Source: an uncultured Bacteroidales bacterium (GTDB taxonomy: Bacteria; Bacteroidota; Bacteroidia; Bacteroidales; UBA932). Taken from it: a DNA stretch of 64,000 bases. Every line of letters begins with the position of its first letter. The stretch's first letter is position 1. Below the pieces are notes generated by a model. It had not been told where the DNA came from and made no database searches. It saw only the letters and a program-made list of their open reading frames with translations. The stretch spans positions 61,116-125,115 of the forward strand of contig CALUPT010000010.1 in NCBI GenBank assembly GCA_944322715.1, in the 5' to 3' direction. The translations under genes were made by a program, and so were the position numbers. This document shows positions 15,237-23,752 of the stretch, one piece after another.

Positions 15237-16174
15237 CATTTGACCGGTTAAAAATAATATCGCCTGTGTCGTCTGTCCGCGTAACCGACAAAGGCGCATT
15301 CGAAATGCTTGTCAGGAATGGTGGTGAACCTGTTGCGCTCATATATGAGCAAGCCTTGCCCTTCAAGCTGAGGTTGAGGATAGATTACAAGAAAGAGGAG
15401 GTATCAACTGAATTCTCCGGAAAGGTGTTGGGGCATGACTATCCCCAGCTTATATCTCGGGATAATATCAGAGAGTGTTTCAGGAATATCGAGCGTTTGG
15501 GATTATGCATCTTTGACATGGGTATGATGTTGGATTCGGTTGTAGTGTCATGCGATGTGTCACGGGATATTCTGTGCGATGACATCAAAGGGCTGACCTC
15601 ATACATGAAAAGCCATGTATCTAACTACGGTAAGTATGATGTCCGGCTTTTGAAAAACGGCAATCTCATACTTGCAAACAATGTGGTCACGAAGGATATT
15701 GCCAAGCGTATGACGGTATATGACAAGGCAAAGGAAATGCGACTGGCGAAGAACCGCGCATTTATACAGGACTACGGCATTGATGGGGATTTTGACGGGA
15801 AATGCAGATTTGAACTGAATCTGAAAAGTCAGAAAATGATAAGGACAGCCCTGAATATCCCATGTACTGAGCTCAACGCGGTGCTTTCTTCTACGGCCAA
15901 TCCAATAGTTGATTTCCTGCAGGAGTCAATCTTGGCAAGCCCATGTGAACGACATTTCACTAGTATGAAAGCCTATATGTACTCGCTTGTCATTAAGGAC
16001 TGCAATGAAGACATGGCACAGGTTGAAGGTAAGGTCAGGAGTATCCTGCCGAAACGGGGTACGAGCATAAAAAGGACGGTGCAGCCGATAAGAGAACTTT
16101 ATGACATCTTGAAATCATGCAGGGATAACAATGGCGGAGTATATGCCAAGGCTTTGGAAATGTTAAAATCATAA
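15230..16174 (+). CDS. Replication initiation protein, filamentous-phage gene II (Phage_CRI)-like
   Basis: A 314-aa protein. The pattern fits replication proteins of filamentous phages and their plasmid relatives: a beta-rich N-terminal half, then MTVYDKAKEMRLAKNRAF, followed by CRFELNLKSQKMIRTAL (the tract where these proteins carry a conserved R-F/Y-E). Such proteins nick the origin for rolling-circle replication. The catalytic tyrosine is not assigned here. The gene sits between a resolvase and the integrase of the element. No coat, Zot or secretin genes accompany it, so this is not a complete inovirus. Confidence 0.68.
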   Translation: MLTFDRLKIISPVSSVRVTDKGAFEMLVRNGGEPVALIYEQALPFKLRLRIDYKKEEVSTEFSGKVLGHDYPQLISRDNIRECFRNIERLGLCIFDMGMMLDSVVVSCDVSRDILCDDIKGLTSYMKSHVSNYGKYDVRLLKNGNLILANNVVTKDIAKRMTVYDKAKEMRLAKNRAFIQDYGIDGDFDGKCRFELNLKSQKMIRTALNIPCTELNAVLSSTANPIVDFLQESILASPCERHFTSMKAYMYSLVIKDCNEDMAQVEGKVRSILPKRGTSIKRTVQPIRELYDILKSCRDNNGGVYAKALEMLKS

Positions 16175-16303
16175 CGGCATTTGAGATTTCCAAATCAAAT
16201 CTGTATATTTGCCTTAGACGGGTCGGTCGCACCCGTTGCCTTTCATGGCAAGAATAAGCAGGCTTGAAATTCGTCGGCCTGCATCGGTAATCCAATACAT
16301 ATA

Positions 16304-16453
16304 ATGCTTATAGACCATGAATATGAGCGTTTGTTTAAGGAAATCGGCATTGAGGACAGAGCAAGCCAAGAAGCAGTCCTCGAATACATCTTCAGTCTTG
16401 CAAAACTCGGGATTGAATGCGTGAATAACAGGTTAAATGGCGTCAAACAATGA
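16304..16453 (+). CDS. 49-aa protein coupled to the serine integrase
   Basis: A frame starting MLIDHEYERLFKEIGIED; acidic and helical, with no membrane segment. Its stop overlaps the integrase start as ATGA (16450-16453), a strong sign of cotranslation. Small proteins encoded next to large serine integrases often set recombination direction (excision factors). That role is plausible but unproven here. The gap 16175-16303 shows no gene. Confidence 0.55.
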   Translation: MLIDHEYERLFKEIGIEDRASQEAVLEYIFSLAKLGIECVNNRLNGVKQ

Positions 16454-18069
16454 ATAAAGAATCGCGAACAGGCAACGGATGTGTGATATGGACAAGAGTC
16501 AGTACCAAGTATCAAGAGGAAAACGGAGGAAGCCTAGACTATCAGAAAAGTCTTTGTGAGGATTATGCAAAGGCTCACGGGCTTGTAATAAAAGGCTACT
16601 ATGGAGGTGCACATGAAAGCGCAAAGACTCCCGGACCGATGATAAAGGGAATGATAAGTTGCGTCAAGAGGGACAAAGGTATCAGATACATCCTTGTCAG
16701 CGAGTATGATAGATTTTCAAGGAATTCCGGACAGGCAATCAATATCCTCAATGACTTGACTTCTTGCGGTATAATAGTAATAGCTACAAAAACCGGGCAG
16801 GACACACGGGATAAAAACGGGTTCTTGATGGCAAGCATTGCATTGTCCTTGTCGCAATGGGATAACTCCAATCGAGTGGACAAGTTTGTCAATGGCAGGC
16901 GCGACTGTCTGCAGAAAGGCGTATGGGTTGAGCCGGTTCCAATGGGATATTATAAAGAGGGGAAAAGTAAGAATACCATCTGTCGCCTCAACGAAACCGG
17001 AAAACTTATAAGGCAGGCTTTTTTGTGGAAATTGGATTACTGCTCCAATAGTGATATATTGAGCCGGCTGAAGGCAAGAGGGTTGGAAATGTCAAAAGAA
17101 ACGCTACATAAGATTCTTACCAATCCTTTCTACGCCGGAAAAATACGGCACAAGATGGTTGGCAACCAATTGATTGATGGTGTCCACGAACCGGCCATAA
17201 CCTATGCGCAGTTCCTGAAAGTACAGGAGATTATGTCCGACAGAACGGGTAGATACAAGCATCGGCAGGATACTCCGGAAGGCCCACTCAAAAGGCATGT
17301 CTTCTGTAGCAGTGACGGGACACCGCTGACATTCTATCTTAAGAAAAAGAACGGTAAGGAATACGGCTACTACAAGTGCAATCAGCAAGGCTGCCATACC
17401 AATATATCGGCTTTAACCATGCACGAGAAATATGCCTCGATGCTTTCAAGGTATGACCTGCCTTCTGTCATGGCATGTATAGTTGAGAAGGCCATCCGTC
17501 AAGTCCTTAAAGAAGGAAACAAGGATGTGACGGATTCGCAGGCCCTGCTTAAACGCAGATTGTCAGAAGTGGAGAAGCAAATAAAGGAAGCCAAAGTGAA
17601 AGTTGCGACCGGACAGATAGACGGCGACATTTTCTCTGTTGCGATACAGGAATTGGAGGACAGAAAGGGCAAAATCCTGCTGGAACTTGAAAAATGTCGG
17701 AACAATTTATCGAACTCAGAGCAAGAGGTCGAAGAGATAGTTGCAACTTGTTGTAAATTAGGTGTTTTGTGGCAGACGGCGAGCCTCGAAACCAAAGAAA
17801 AATTGCAGAATCTTGTCTTTCCGAAAGGAATTTTTTGGAATCATGAAAATCGCAGTTATCGAACTCCTGAAAGGAATGCCGTATTCGATATAATTGATGA
17901 AATATCAGCCCGTTATAAAATGACGACAGAGGCGGAAAATCCGACCTCTGTCCCCTTGTGCGGGCGAAGGGACTCGAACCCATACGCCTTGCGGCACCAG
18001 ATCCTAAGTCTGGCTTGGCTACCAATTACAACACGCCCGCCTCGAATGGACTGCAAAGATAGAAACTAA
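16450..18069 (+). CDS. Large serine integrase
   Basis: 539 aa as the frame stands. The N-terminal resolvase domain has the catalytic motif TRVSTKY (Ser18) and EYDRFSRN. A recombinase domain follows at about 160-260 (GVWVEPVPMGYYKEG, NPFYAGKIRHKMVG). Next are a zinc-ribbon remnant with cysteines (HVFCSS, YYKCNQQGC) and a coiled-coil insert at about 365-420. It catalyses att x att recombination without host topoisomerase. The last 35 or so codons are antisense to tRNA-Leu (17959-18040). The C-terminus is therefore supplied by the chromosome, and the protein made from the free circular form would end differently. It starts inside the stop of the 49-aa gene. Confidence 0.95.
   Translation: MNKESRTGNGCVIWTRVSTKYQEENGGSLDYQKSLCEDYAKAHGLVIKGYYGGAHESAKTPGPMIKGMISCVKRDKGIRYILVSEYDRFSRNSGQAINILNDLTSCGIIVIATKTGQDTRDKNGFLMASIALSLSQWDNSNRVDKFVNGRRDCLQKGVWVEPVPMGYYKEGKSKNTICRLNETGKLIRQAFLWKLDYCSNSDILSRLKARGLEMSKETLHKILTNPFYAGKIRHKMVGNQLIDGVHEPAITYAQFLKVQEIMSDRTGRYKHRQDTPEGPLKRHVFCSSDGTPLTFYLKKKNGKEYGYYKCNQQGCHTNISALTMHEKYASMLSRYDLPSVMACIVEKAIRQVLKEGNKDVTDSQALLKRRLSEVEKQIKEAKVKVATGQIDGDIFSVAIQELEDRKGKILLELEKCRNNLSNSEQEVEEIVATCCKLGVLWQTASLETKEKLQNLVFPKGIFWNHENRSYRTPERNAVFDIIDEISARYKMTTEAENPTSVPLCGRRDSNPYALRHQILSLAWLPITTRPPRMDCKDRN
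17956..17964. repeat. Candidate att core (right copy; left copy 10919-10927)
   Basis: TTGTGCGGG occurs at the 3' end of tRNA-Leu and, identically, just after the terminator at 10883-10920. Large serine integrases can use short cores, so nine bases could suffice, but chance cannot be excluded from the sequence alone. Confidence 0.4.
17959..18040 (-). tRNA. tRNA-Leu (anticodon TAG), integration target
   Basis: The acceptor stem GCGGGCG/CGCCCGC pairs perfectly. The anticodon arm CCAGA-CTTAGGA-TCTGG gives TAG, reading CUA. A long variable arm fits a class II tRNA. The 3' end faces the mobile element and remains intact after integration. Downstream on this strand, a hairpin (GACAGAGG ... CCTCTGTC, 17926-17953) may act in termination. 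Confidence 0.95.
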
Positions 18070-18083
18070 TTTCCAAATAGCAA
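18054..18083 (-). promoter_or_regulatory. Promoter of tRNA-Leu
   Basis: On the minus strand, TTG (18083-18081), 19 bases and TATCTTTG (18061-18054), 13 bases before the tRNA 5' end. The tRNA is therefore independent of the upstream prmA gene. Confidence 0.75.
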
Positions 18084-18132
18084 TATGTTCTCCGCTCAGT
18101 TGTCCGCAGCAGTTGCCGCGTTTCGTAACGGA

Positions 18133-18987
18133 TCACGGTTTCCGGAATTCCGCACAGCACCAGTTGTCCATGGAGTCCTCTGTGACATATTCCAGTCCGG
18201 CACGCTGGGCTGAGGAGCATATCATCGGAAGGTCCTCGGTGTAGAATCCGCTCACGGCCAGAAGCCCTCCTTTCCTGAGGCTGACGGAGTATGTCGGGAT
18301 ATCCTCCAGCAGGATATTCCTGTTGATGTTGGCCAGCAGGATGTCGTATTTGCCTCTCTGCAGCAGGGATGCATCACCGCAGTATGTCTCGACCTTGCGC
18401 GAAACCCTGTTCTTGCGCGCGTTGTCGAAAGCGGACGCGGTAGCGACGGCATCGATGTCTATTCCATATACGTGTGCCGCTCCGAGCTTGGCTGCAAGGA
18501 TCGCCAGTATTGCCGTGCCGCATCCCATATCCATCACCACTTTGCCCTTGATGTCCTTCTCATGCCTGAGCAGGGTGCGGCACATCATGTAGGTGGTCTG
18601 ATGGTGTCCTGTGCCGAATGCCATCTTCGGATCAATCGTGATGTTGAATCTCGTACGTTTCAGCCCCTTGTGGAAAGATGCCTTTATGGTGCACAGCCCA
18701 TCTACGACAATAGGGGAGAACTGGCTTTCCCAGACAGCGTTCCAGTTGACCTGCGGCATAAGTGTGGCATTGAAGTCTACGCTGAATCCGTAGTCCAGTC
18801 CGCTCAGGAACAGCTTGAGCATCCTCGGGTCGTATTTCTCTTTCGGGATGTAGCATTTAAGGTATGGCGATGATTCCGTGAAAGACTCGAACGGGAGTCC
18901 TGCAAGTTCCGCCATCATTATTTCCGCGTTCTCCTCGGTATATGGCTCTATCTTGATTGAAACTTCTATGTATTCCTGACTGTTCAT
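18133..18987 (-). CDS. prmA: Ribosomal protein L11 methyltransferase
   Basis: A 284-aa class I SAM-dependent methyltransferase that modifies L11. The N-terminal substrate-binding part (IKIEPYTEENAEIMMAEL) is followed by the hallmark IDPKMAFGTGHHQTT. The SAM loop MDMGCGTAILAILAA and the post-IV motif LLANINRNILL (N-x-N-R type) complete the set. It lies 11 bp downstream of the large AsmA-like gene on the same strand and probably shares its transcript. Confidence 0.95.
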   Translation of the reverse strand: MNSQEYIEVSIKIEPYTEENAEIMMAELAGLPFESFTESSPYLKCYIPKEKYDPRMLKLFLSGLDYGFSVDFNATLMPQVNWNAVWESQFSPIVVDGLCTIKASFHKGLKRTRFNITIDPKMAFGTGHHQTTYMMCRTLLRHEKDIKGKVVMDMGCGTAILAILAAKLGAAHVYGIDIDAVATASAFDNARKNRVSRKVETYCGDASLLQRGKYDILLANINRNILLEDIPTYSVSLRKGGLLAVSGFYTEDLPMICSSAQRAGLEYVTEDSMDNWCCAEFRKP

Positions 18988-18998
18988 GGTGTTGTCCG

Positions 18999-21900
18999 TT
19001 ATTGTTTGTCTGCTGCTTCGAGGGTGGCGGATTCTTCGGCTGACAGTTCCTCCATATCGGTCTCGGCGGCATTTCTGTAGCCGATTTCTTCTTTGTAATC
19101 CTCTACAGCCTCCTGGTTCTCGTTCTCTCGGATGGCTGCATCGACTCCCTTGGTGAAGATGTTCCTGATGGACTGGAGCAGGTTGAGCCTGGTCTCATCT
19201 ATGACGGATGAGAATACAGGTACATTGGAATCCTTGTATTTGGCCCTTCCTATCCTGAATTTCATGTTGTCGAAGTCAGGTCCCCACAGGTCGACCCCGA
19301 AACGTATGAGAAGAGGGGATTTCAGTATGGATATGTGGTATCTGAATGACTGGTCGAGACTCTGGATGCCGCTCATTGCCAGAGAATACCTGTCTATATT
19401 CAGGACGAAAGGAAAGATTTCCACCTTACTGTCTCCGATTATGCCTTCTACGGACATGTCATCTATTTTTATGTTGTGTATATCCTTGAATTTAAGTATC
19501 TTGGCTATCTTGTACAGGTCTTCGCTCTCGACTAGGGCCAGATCCTCTCCCTTGATCCTGAGTACCCCGTTCAGGGATGGCAGCAGGATGTTCATGGAGG
19601 TGTCTATCTGCGCGGTAGCCGCCAGTTCGCAGTCGAGTCTGCCGTAGAAAGATTTGAGCATTGGCATGAGGGTGTCGACCGCGGGCATCATCTCGACTAT
19701 CTTCTCTGCGGTGATGTCGGTCAGGTTGAGGCTGAACCCGGCGGAGATGTCGCTCTTGGTCCTTGTAGAATAGAATCCATCGAATGCAAGATTGCCGACA
19801 TTTGACACGGCCTGTATGTCGGTCAGCTGGACGCATCTCTCCTTGACGGTCAGGTTTGCTTTCATTGTGCTCATGTTCATCTTGGAGAATGTCACATTCG
19901 AGGCATCCAGGGAGATGTCTGCGACAAGATTTGCAGGGACCACTATCAGGGCGGTCTGTGGGGTGACATCCGAAGACAGGGTGTCGACTGCTATCATATC
20001 TTCGTATGTCTCATCATCAGCAGAGACTGCGGCGGCTTTCAGACTGTCCGCCTTCTCTCCGAATTTCTGTCCGAGGGCGTATGCTCCGAGCAGCTCGTTG
20101 ATGTTCAGTGTCCGTGATCTGATATCCAGATCCAGATTTACCGGCATGTTGTTCAGCAGGGCTCTCCTGAGACCGGTCAGACTGCCGGCCGCCTCGATGT
20201 CGGACCGCCCGCTTCGCAGGGTGAACCCGCGCAAGGTCAGTTCGTTGTTGGTGATGTATCCATCGAAATCGTTCAGGCTTGTCCTGAGCGGGAATGCCGG
20301 GGTCATCACCGATGCCCTCCTGAATTTCAGGTCGCCGTAGAAATCCCATTCCCGGAAATACTTCGCCATTGAGTCCCCGAGCTTGAAATTCAGGTCGTTC
20401 TTCCTGAAATCCTGCTCCGAAAGCCAGTCGGGGAGAGTCGCTGTACCTCTCGTTTTCCTCAGATGGCTGAAAAGCGAGTCTCTTGGCACATCCGGAAATC
20501 TCCGGGCGAGAGAGTCTACGAATGCCCTTGCCATACGTTTGCGTCTGGCATCGCTCTTTGTCGCTACTATGTTGATGCCCAGATCCCTTACTGATGCCCT
20601 GTCGAATGAGGTCTTAAGGCGGATTGCCTTGCTGTCGCTTTTGAGAGACAGTACAGGTATCTCCTTGTCCGCCCTTGACGGGGATATCCTGAAAGTGTTT
20701 GTCGAGTTGCGCAGCACTATGCGGCTGGTGTCGCTGTCTGTCATCGACAGCCGGCCTATCTCCATCTTTCCGCTGAACGGGTAGTATGATGATGAATCTT
20801 TCGAATCGAAGATGGCGGCGTCGTTCTGCGCCTTGAGCGACAGGTTGCTGCCGGAAACGGAGAAAGCATCCTTGTATCTTATCGAAGTGCTGTCAAGACG
20901 GGCAGATATGGCTATCATCCGTGTCCCTTCCTCCACTCTTCTGTCATATTTGTTTCCCACGGTTGCAAGCACTATCTCCAGGCTGTCGATGCTAAGGTCG
21001 ATGCTGTCCTTTTTGGAATGCACATCCAGCCTGTCGCTCCTGATGAAGCCCGCAAGATCCGCTTCCGCAAATGAGTAGGGACTTATCTGTGACATCCTGA
21101 TCTTGCCTTTTGCATCGGCTGACAGACGGCCGGATACAGCCAGACCGGTGCTTTTTCTGATGAACTGTCCGAGAGTGTCCAGGGATATGCTCAGCCCGCC
21201 GTCTATGTCGAACAGGGGGTCGGCCCCAAGCAGGTCGCTCGCTGAGCCTTTCAGGGAAATGTCGAGAGCCTTGCCTTTTGTATGGAAGTCATTGATGCCG
21301 ACATTTATCGGTGCTCCTCCGCCTCCTTTTGCCCAGATGTCTGCCGCGATGTTGCTGTCCAGCCTGATGCCGCTGTGGACAACAGGGCTTTCTGGGATGT
21401 CCAGTGTCATATCTATCGCCGGGATGCTCCTGCTTCCTGAACTGTACCAGCCATCGATATCCGCATTCATTGATATGGTGGCATCGGTTTTCAGCTTCGA
21501 GAGCGCAGGAATGAGCTGTCTTCCCCAGAACCTGAGGATATCGTTCAGTTTGCACTGGTCTATTCTGGCATTGCCTTTCACATAGATGCTGTCACGATGG
21601 AATCTGGCATCTCCCTTCACATCTATCGGGAGCCCGGCGATGTCAGCGGTAAGCCGGTGGATGGATATCCCTGGCAGAGAATCGCGGACAAAACTGATTC
21701 TGGACTCAATCTCCACAGGCAGGAATATCCTGCCGAACGATCTTGTGGCAATGGCTGCCCCCGCCTTGGCCTGGAGGCCGAAATGCCCTTTCTGTTCCCT
21801 GAGTCTCAGCTTCTGCATGGCAAAAGCAAGGGTGTCCGTTCCAAGTCTCCCTCCGACAAACAGACTGTCGGCCATGAACCCTATCCTGTTGCGGCGCATC

Positions 21901-22592
21901 TGCCTTGTAGACAGCCTGCCACGGAACTTCATCTCCTTGATGTTCAGTGCGGCGAACAGTGTGTCCTGTCTGCTGCAGAATACTATGAACGGCCTGCCAT
22001 CGAGACTTATACGCTCCAATGTGATCTTTGGAAGAGTGGAAAACAGGGATGCGGTGTCTGCCCCGCTGTCCCGGATGCCTGCCGAGTCCGCCGCGGCATC
22101 CAAGGGAGATGTTCTGAATATGTTCCAGTTGGCGGTGGAGTCATTATAGCTTTTGGCGAATATCCGCGGGGCTGTCAGCCCGATGTCGGGGATATGGATG
22201 GCTCCTGCGGCAAGGGCCGCAAGATCCACTGACGCGGAGAACCGTCTGAAGGAGGCAAGGGTGTCCCCGCTTTCCGCCTTCCCCATACGCAGCAGCCTTG
22301 CCTTTCCGCCGGCTTCCTCATAACCGGCGTACCTGTCTGTCGGATATGTGAGTACGACGCTGTCCAAGGTGACATTGAGGTTAGGGAAACTTTTCACTAC
22401 GGATACCGAAACCTTGCCGAAATCAAGGTCGCCATCGATATAGTCATCGGCTATGCCGTTTACAATCCGGGTGAGCATGGCGGGAGACAGCGTTATCTGT
22501 ACCGCCGTCATCAGTACGGCTGCGATCCCGATAATCCACAGGAACACTTTCAGAAGCGTCCTGCCTTTTCCGGAAATTCTGGTCCTGTCCAT
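18999..22592 (-). CDS. AsmA-family envelope protein
   Basis: A 1197-aa protein anchored by one N-terminal membrane helix (LLKVFLWIIGIAAVLMTAV), with a very long periplasmic part of repeated short beta strands. The opening LTRIVNGIADDYIDGDLDFGKVSVSVVKSFPNLNVTLDSV is the AsmA N-terminal module. The final 300 residues (MDVDTLMPMLKSFYGRL-like, then MSGIQSLDQSFRYHISILKSPLLIRFGVD) match the AsmA C-terminal module. By analogy with AsmA/TamB-like bridge proteins it may help lipid or protein traffic to the outer membrane. A TATATTTG box lies upstream (22630-22623). Confidence 0.88.
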   Translation of the reverse strand: MDRTRISGKGRTLLKVFLWIIGIAAVLMTAVQITLSPAMLTRIVNGIADDYIDGDLDFGKVSVSVVKSFPNLNVTLDSVVLTYPTDRYAGYEEAGGKARLLRMGKAESGDTLASFRRFSASVDLAALAAGAIHIPDIGLTAPRIFAKSYNDSTANWNIFRTSPLDAAADSAGIRDSGADTASLFSTLPKITLERISLDGRPFIVFCSRQDTLFAALNIKEMKFRGRLSTRQMRRNRIGFMADSLFVGGRLGTDTLAFAMQKLRLREQKGHFGLQAKAGAAIATRSFGRIFLPVEIESRISFVRDSLPGISIHRLTADIAGLPIDVKGDARFHRDSIYVKGNARIDQCKLNDILRFWGRQLIPALSKLKTDATISMNADIDGWYSSGSRSIPAIDMTLDIPESPVVHSGIRLDSNIAADIWAKGGGGAPINVGINDFHTKGKALDISLKGSASDLLGADPLFDIDGGLSISLDTLGQFIRKSTGLAVSGRLSADAKGKIRMSQISPYSFAEADLAGFIRSDRLDVHSKKDSIDLSIDSLEIVLATVGNKYDRRVEEGTRMIAISARLDSTSIRYKDAFSVSGSNLSLKAQNDAAIFDSKDSSSYYPFSGKMEIGRLSMTDSDTSRIVLRNSTNTFRISPSRADKEIPVLSLKSDSKAIRLKTSFDRASVRDLGINIVATKSDARRKRMARAFVDSLARRFPDVPRDSLFSHLRKTRGTATLPDWLSEQDFRKNDLNFKLGDSMAKYFREWDFYGDLKFRRASVMTPAFPLRTSLNDFDGYITNNELTLRGFTLRSGRSDIEAAGSLTGLRRALLNNMPVNLDLDIRSRTLNINELLGAYALGQKFGEKADSLKAAAVSADDETYEDMIAVDTLSSDVTPQTALIVVPANLVADISLDASNVTFSKMNMSTMKANLTVKERCVQLTDIQAVSNVGNLAFDGFYSTRTKSDISAGFSLNLTDITAEKIVEMMPAVDTLMPMLKSFYGRLDCELAATAQIDTSMNILLPSLNGVLRIKGEDLALVESEDLYKIAKILKFKDIHNIKIDDMSVEGIIGDSKVEIFPFVLNIDRYSLAMSGIQSLDQSFRYHISILKSPLLIRFGVDLWGPDFDNMKFRIGRAKYKDSNVPVFSSVIDETRLNLLQSIRNIFTKGVDAAIRENENQEAVEDYKEEIGYRNAAETDMEELSAEESATLEAADKQ

Positions 22593-22665
22593 ATCAGATT
22601 GAATTGGTCATGTTGCAAGACACAAATATAGGGAATTAATCGACAGACTGTCCATGTGCCGGAAT

Positions 22666-22700
22666 GAAAAACGGACGGAACTGAATGCTCAGATCCGTCC
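22666..22700 (-). terminator. rpsU terminator
   Basis: On the minus strand, GGACGGA (22700-22694) pairs with TCCGTCC (22679-22673), with an inner CTGA/TCAG stem and ATGC-type loop. GTTTTT follows at 22672-22666. It ends the rpsU transcript before the AsmA gene. Confidence 0.8.
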
Positions 22701-22763
22701 TATTCCGATGCCGCCTCCGGATACCCGTCCGGCGACCTTGCAGTCCTGTTTTACGGAGGACAA

Positions 22764-22958
22764 TTACTGCTCGTCCATCAGCTTAAGATGCTGGACATAG
22801 ATGGCTTTCTTGATTTCCTCTCTCCTTTTCACGGATGGCTTTACGAATGCCTTCCTCGCGCGAAGTTCGCGGATTGCTCCGGTCTTCTCGAATTTCCTCT
22901 TGAATTTCTTGAGAGCCTTCTCGATGTTCTCTCCCTCTTTGATAGGAACAATAATCAT
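22764..22958 (-). CDS. rpsU: 30S ribosomal protein bS21
   Basis: A 64-aa basic protein: MIIVPIKEGENIEKALKKF then KRKFEKTGAIRELRARKAFV, the bS21 signature. In Bacteroidetes ribosomes bS21 helps bury the 3' end of 16S rRNA (the anti-Shine-Dalgarno), which explains why most genes in the phylum lack a Shine-Dalgarno. Its own mRNA here has a very strong one (see 22965-23022). The gene is monocistronic, with its own promoter and terminator. Confidence 0.97.
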   Translation of the reverse strand: MIIVPIKEGENIEKALKKFKRKFEKTGAIRELRARKAFVKPSVKRREEIKKAIYVQHLKLMDEQ

Positions 22959-22964
22959 AGCTTT

Positions 22965-23022
22965 GAATCACCTCCTTTTATTAGCGGGTGCAAAGGTAAA
23001 TAAATTTCGGATACCTCCAAAA
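22965..23022 (-). promoter_or_regulatory. rpsU promoter and extended Shine-Dalgarno
   Basis: Minus strand: TTTTG (23022-23018), 19 bases, TACCTTTG (22998-22991). The short leader then contains AAAAGGAGGTGATTC (22979-22965), complementary to nearly the whole anti-Shine-Dalgarno, 6 bases before the ATG. It is the longest Shine-Dalgarno in the window. It fits autogenous control: ribosomes lacking bS21 expose the anti-SD and translate rpsU preferentially. Confidence 0.85.
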
Positions 23023-23023
23023 T

Positions 23024-23752
23024 TTATTTACCCTCCCGTTTAACAGCCGTTCCGGTCAGTTCCACAAAGGTTTTCATACCTCTGGTGGCGATATCCCTGA
23101 TATGGGTGATTCTCCTGTCCTGTGCCGGGACATCCTTCGGATCTATGATATATATAGGTGTGTCCGCCCTGGCGTAACGGTAAAGGCCGGCGGCAGGATA
23201 TACCTGGAGCGAGGTCCCTACAATCAGCAGTATGTCGGCCGCCTCCACGGCATCTATGGCTGATTCTATCTTCGGCACCGCCTCCCCGAACCATACTATA
23301 TGCGGGCGGAGCTGTACCCCGTCTGGAGAAAGATCCCCGAGATGTATCTCACCATAGCAGATGTCGAACACCTTCGCTTCAGAAAAGCCATCCCTGTCGT
23401 TGCAGCTGTCCTCCGGCCTGACCTTGGTCAGTTCCCCGTGAAGGTGGATGATCCTTGTGCTGCCCGCCCTCTCGTGGAGGTTGTCCACATTCTGCGTTAT
23501 CACAGTCACATCATAGTCTTTCTCGAGACCGGCGATGGCAAGATGGGCTGCGTTCGGCTTTGCGGTAGCCAGTTCTTTACGCCGGATGTTGTAGAAGTTG
23601 AGCACCAGTCCGGGATTCCTGTACCACCCTTCGATGGATGCCACATCCTCCACATTGTAATTGTCCCAGAGACCGCCGCTGTCCCTGAATGTACTTATCC
23701 CGCTTTCCGCGCTGACCCCGGCTCCGGTAAGCACGGCTATCTTCTTTTTCAT
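23024..23752 (-). CDS. cobB: NAD-dependent protein deacylase, sirtuin
   Basis: A 242-aa sirtuin. GAGVSAESGISTFRDSGGLW is the NAD-binding opening, TQNVDNLHERAG the catalytic-core motif and HLHGE contains the catalytic histidine. IVWFGEAVP and VGTSLQVYPAAGL follow in family order. It removes acyl groups from lysines in the cytoplasm. The zinc-binding cysteines of the usual small domain are reduced (only DSCND and DICYGE are seen), as in some class III-type bacterial forms. The start overlaps the end of the upstream ATPase gene by 4 bp. Confidence 0.93.
   Translation of the reverse strand: MKKKIAVLTGAGVSAESGISTFRDSGGLWDNYNVEDVASIEGWYRNPGLVLNFYNIRRKELATAKPNAAHLAIAGLEKDYDVTVITQNVDNLHERAGSTRIIHLHGELTKVRPEDSCNDRDGFSEAKVFDICYGEIHLGDLSPDGVQLRPHIVWFGEAVPKIESAIDAVEAADILLIVGTSLQVYPAAGLYRYARADTPIYIIDPKDVPAQDRRITHIRDIATRGMKTFVELTGTAVKREGK

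Larger units (their letters stand above)
10919..17964 (+). mobile_element. Integrated element with serine integrase and phage-type Rep, inserted in tRNA-Leu
   Basis: The block is visibly more A+T-rich than its surroundings. It ends at the 3' end of tRNA-Leu, where the integrase gene lies. Contents in order: structured leader RNA, lipoprotein, two outer-membrane-type proteins, 79-aa protein, DUF2693-like protein, serine resolvase, tiny ORF, filamentous-phage-type Rep, tiny ORF, large serine integrase. The right edge is well fixed by the tRNA. The left edge is inferred from a 9-base match (TTGTGCGGG at 10919-10927 and 17956-17964), which is short. No capsid, Zot, relaxase or conjugation genes are seen. 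Confidence 0.6.
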
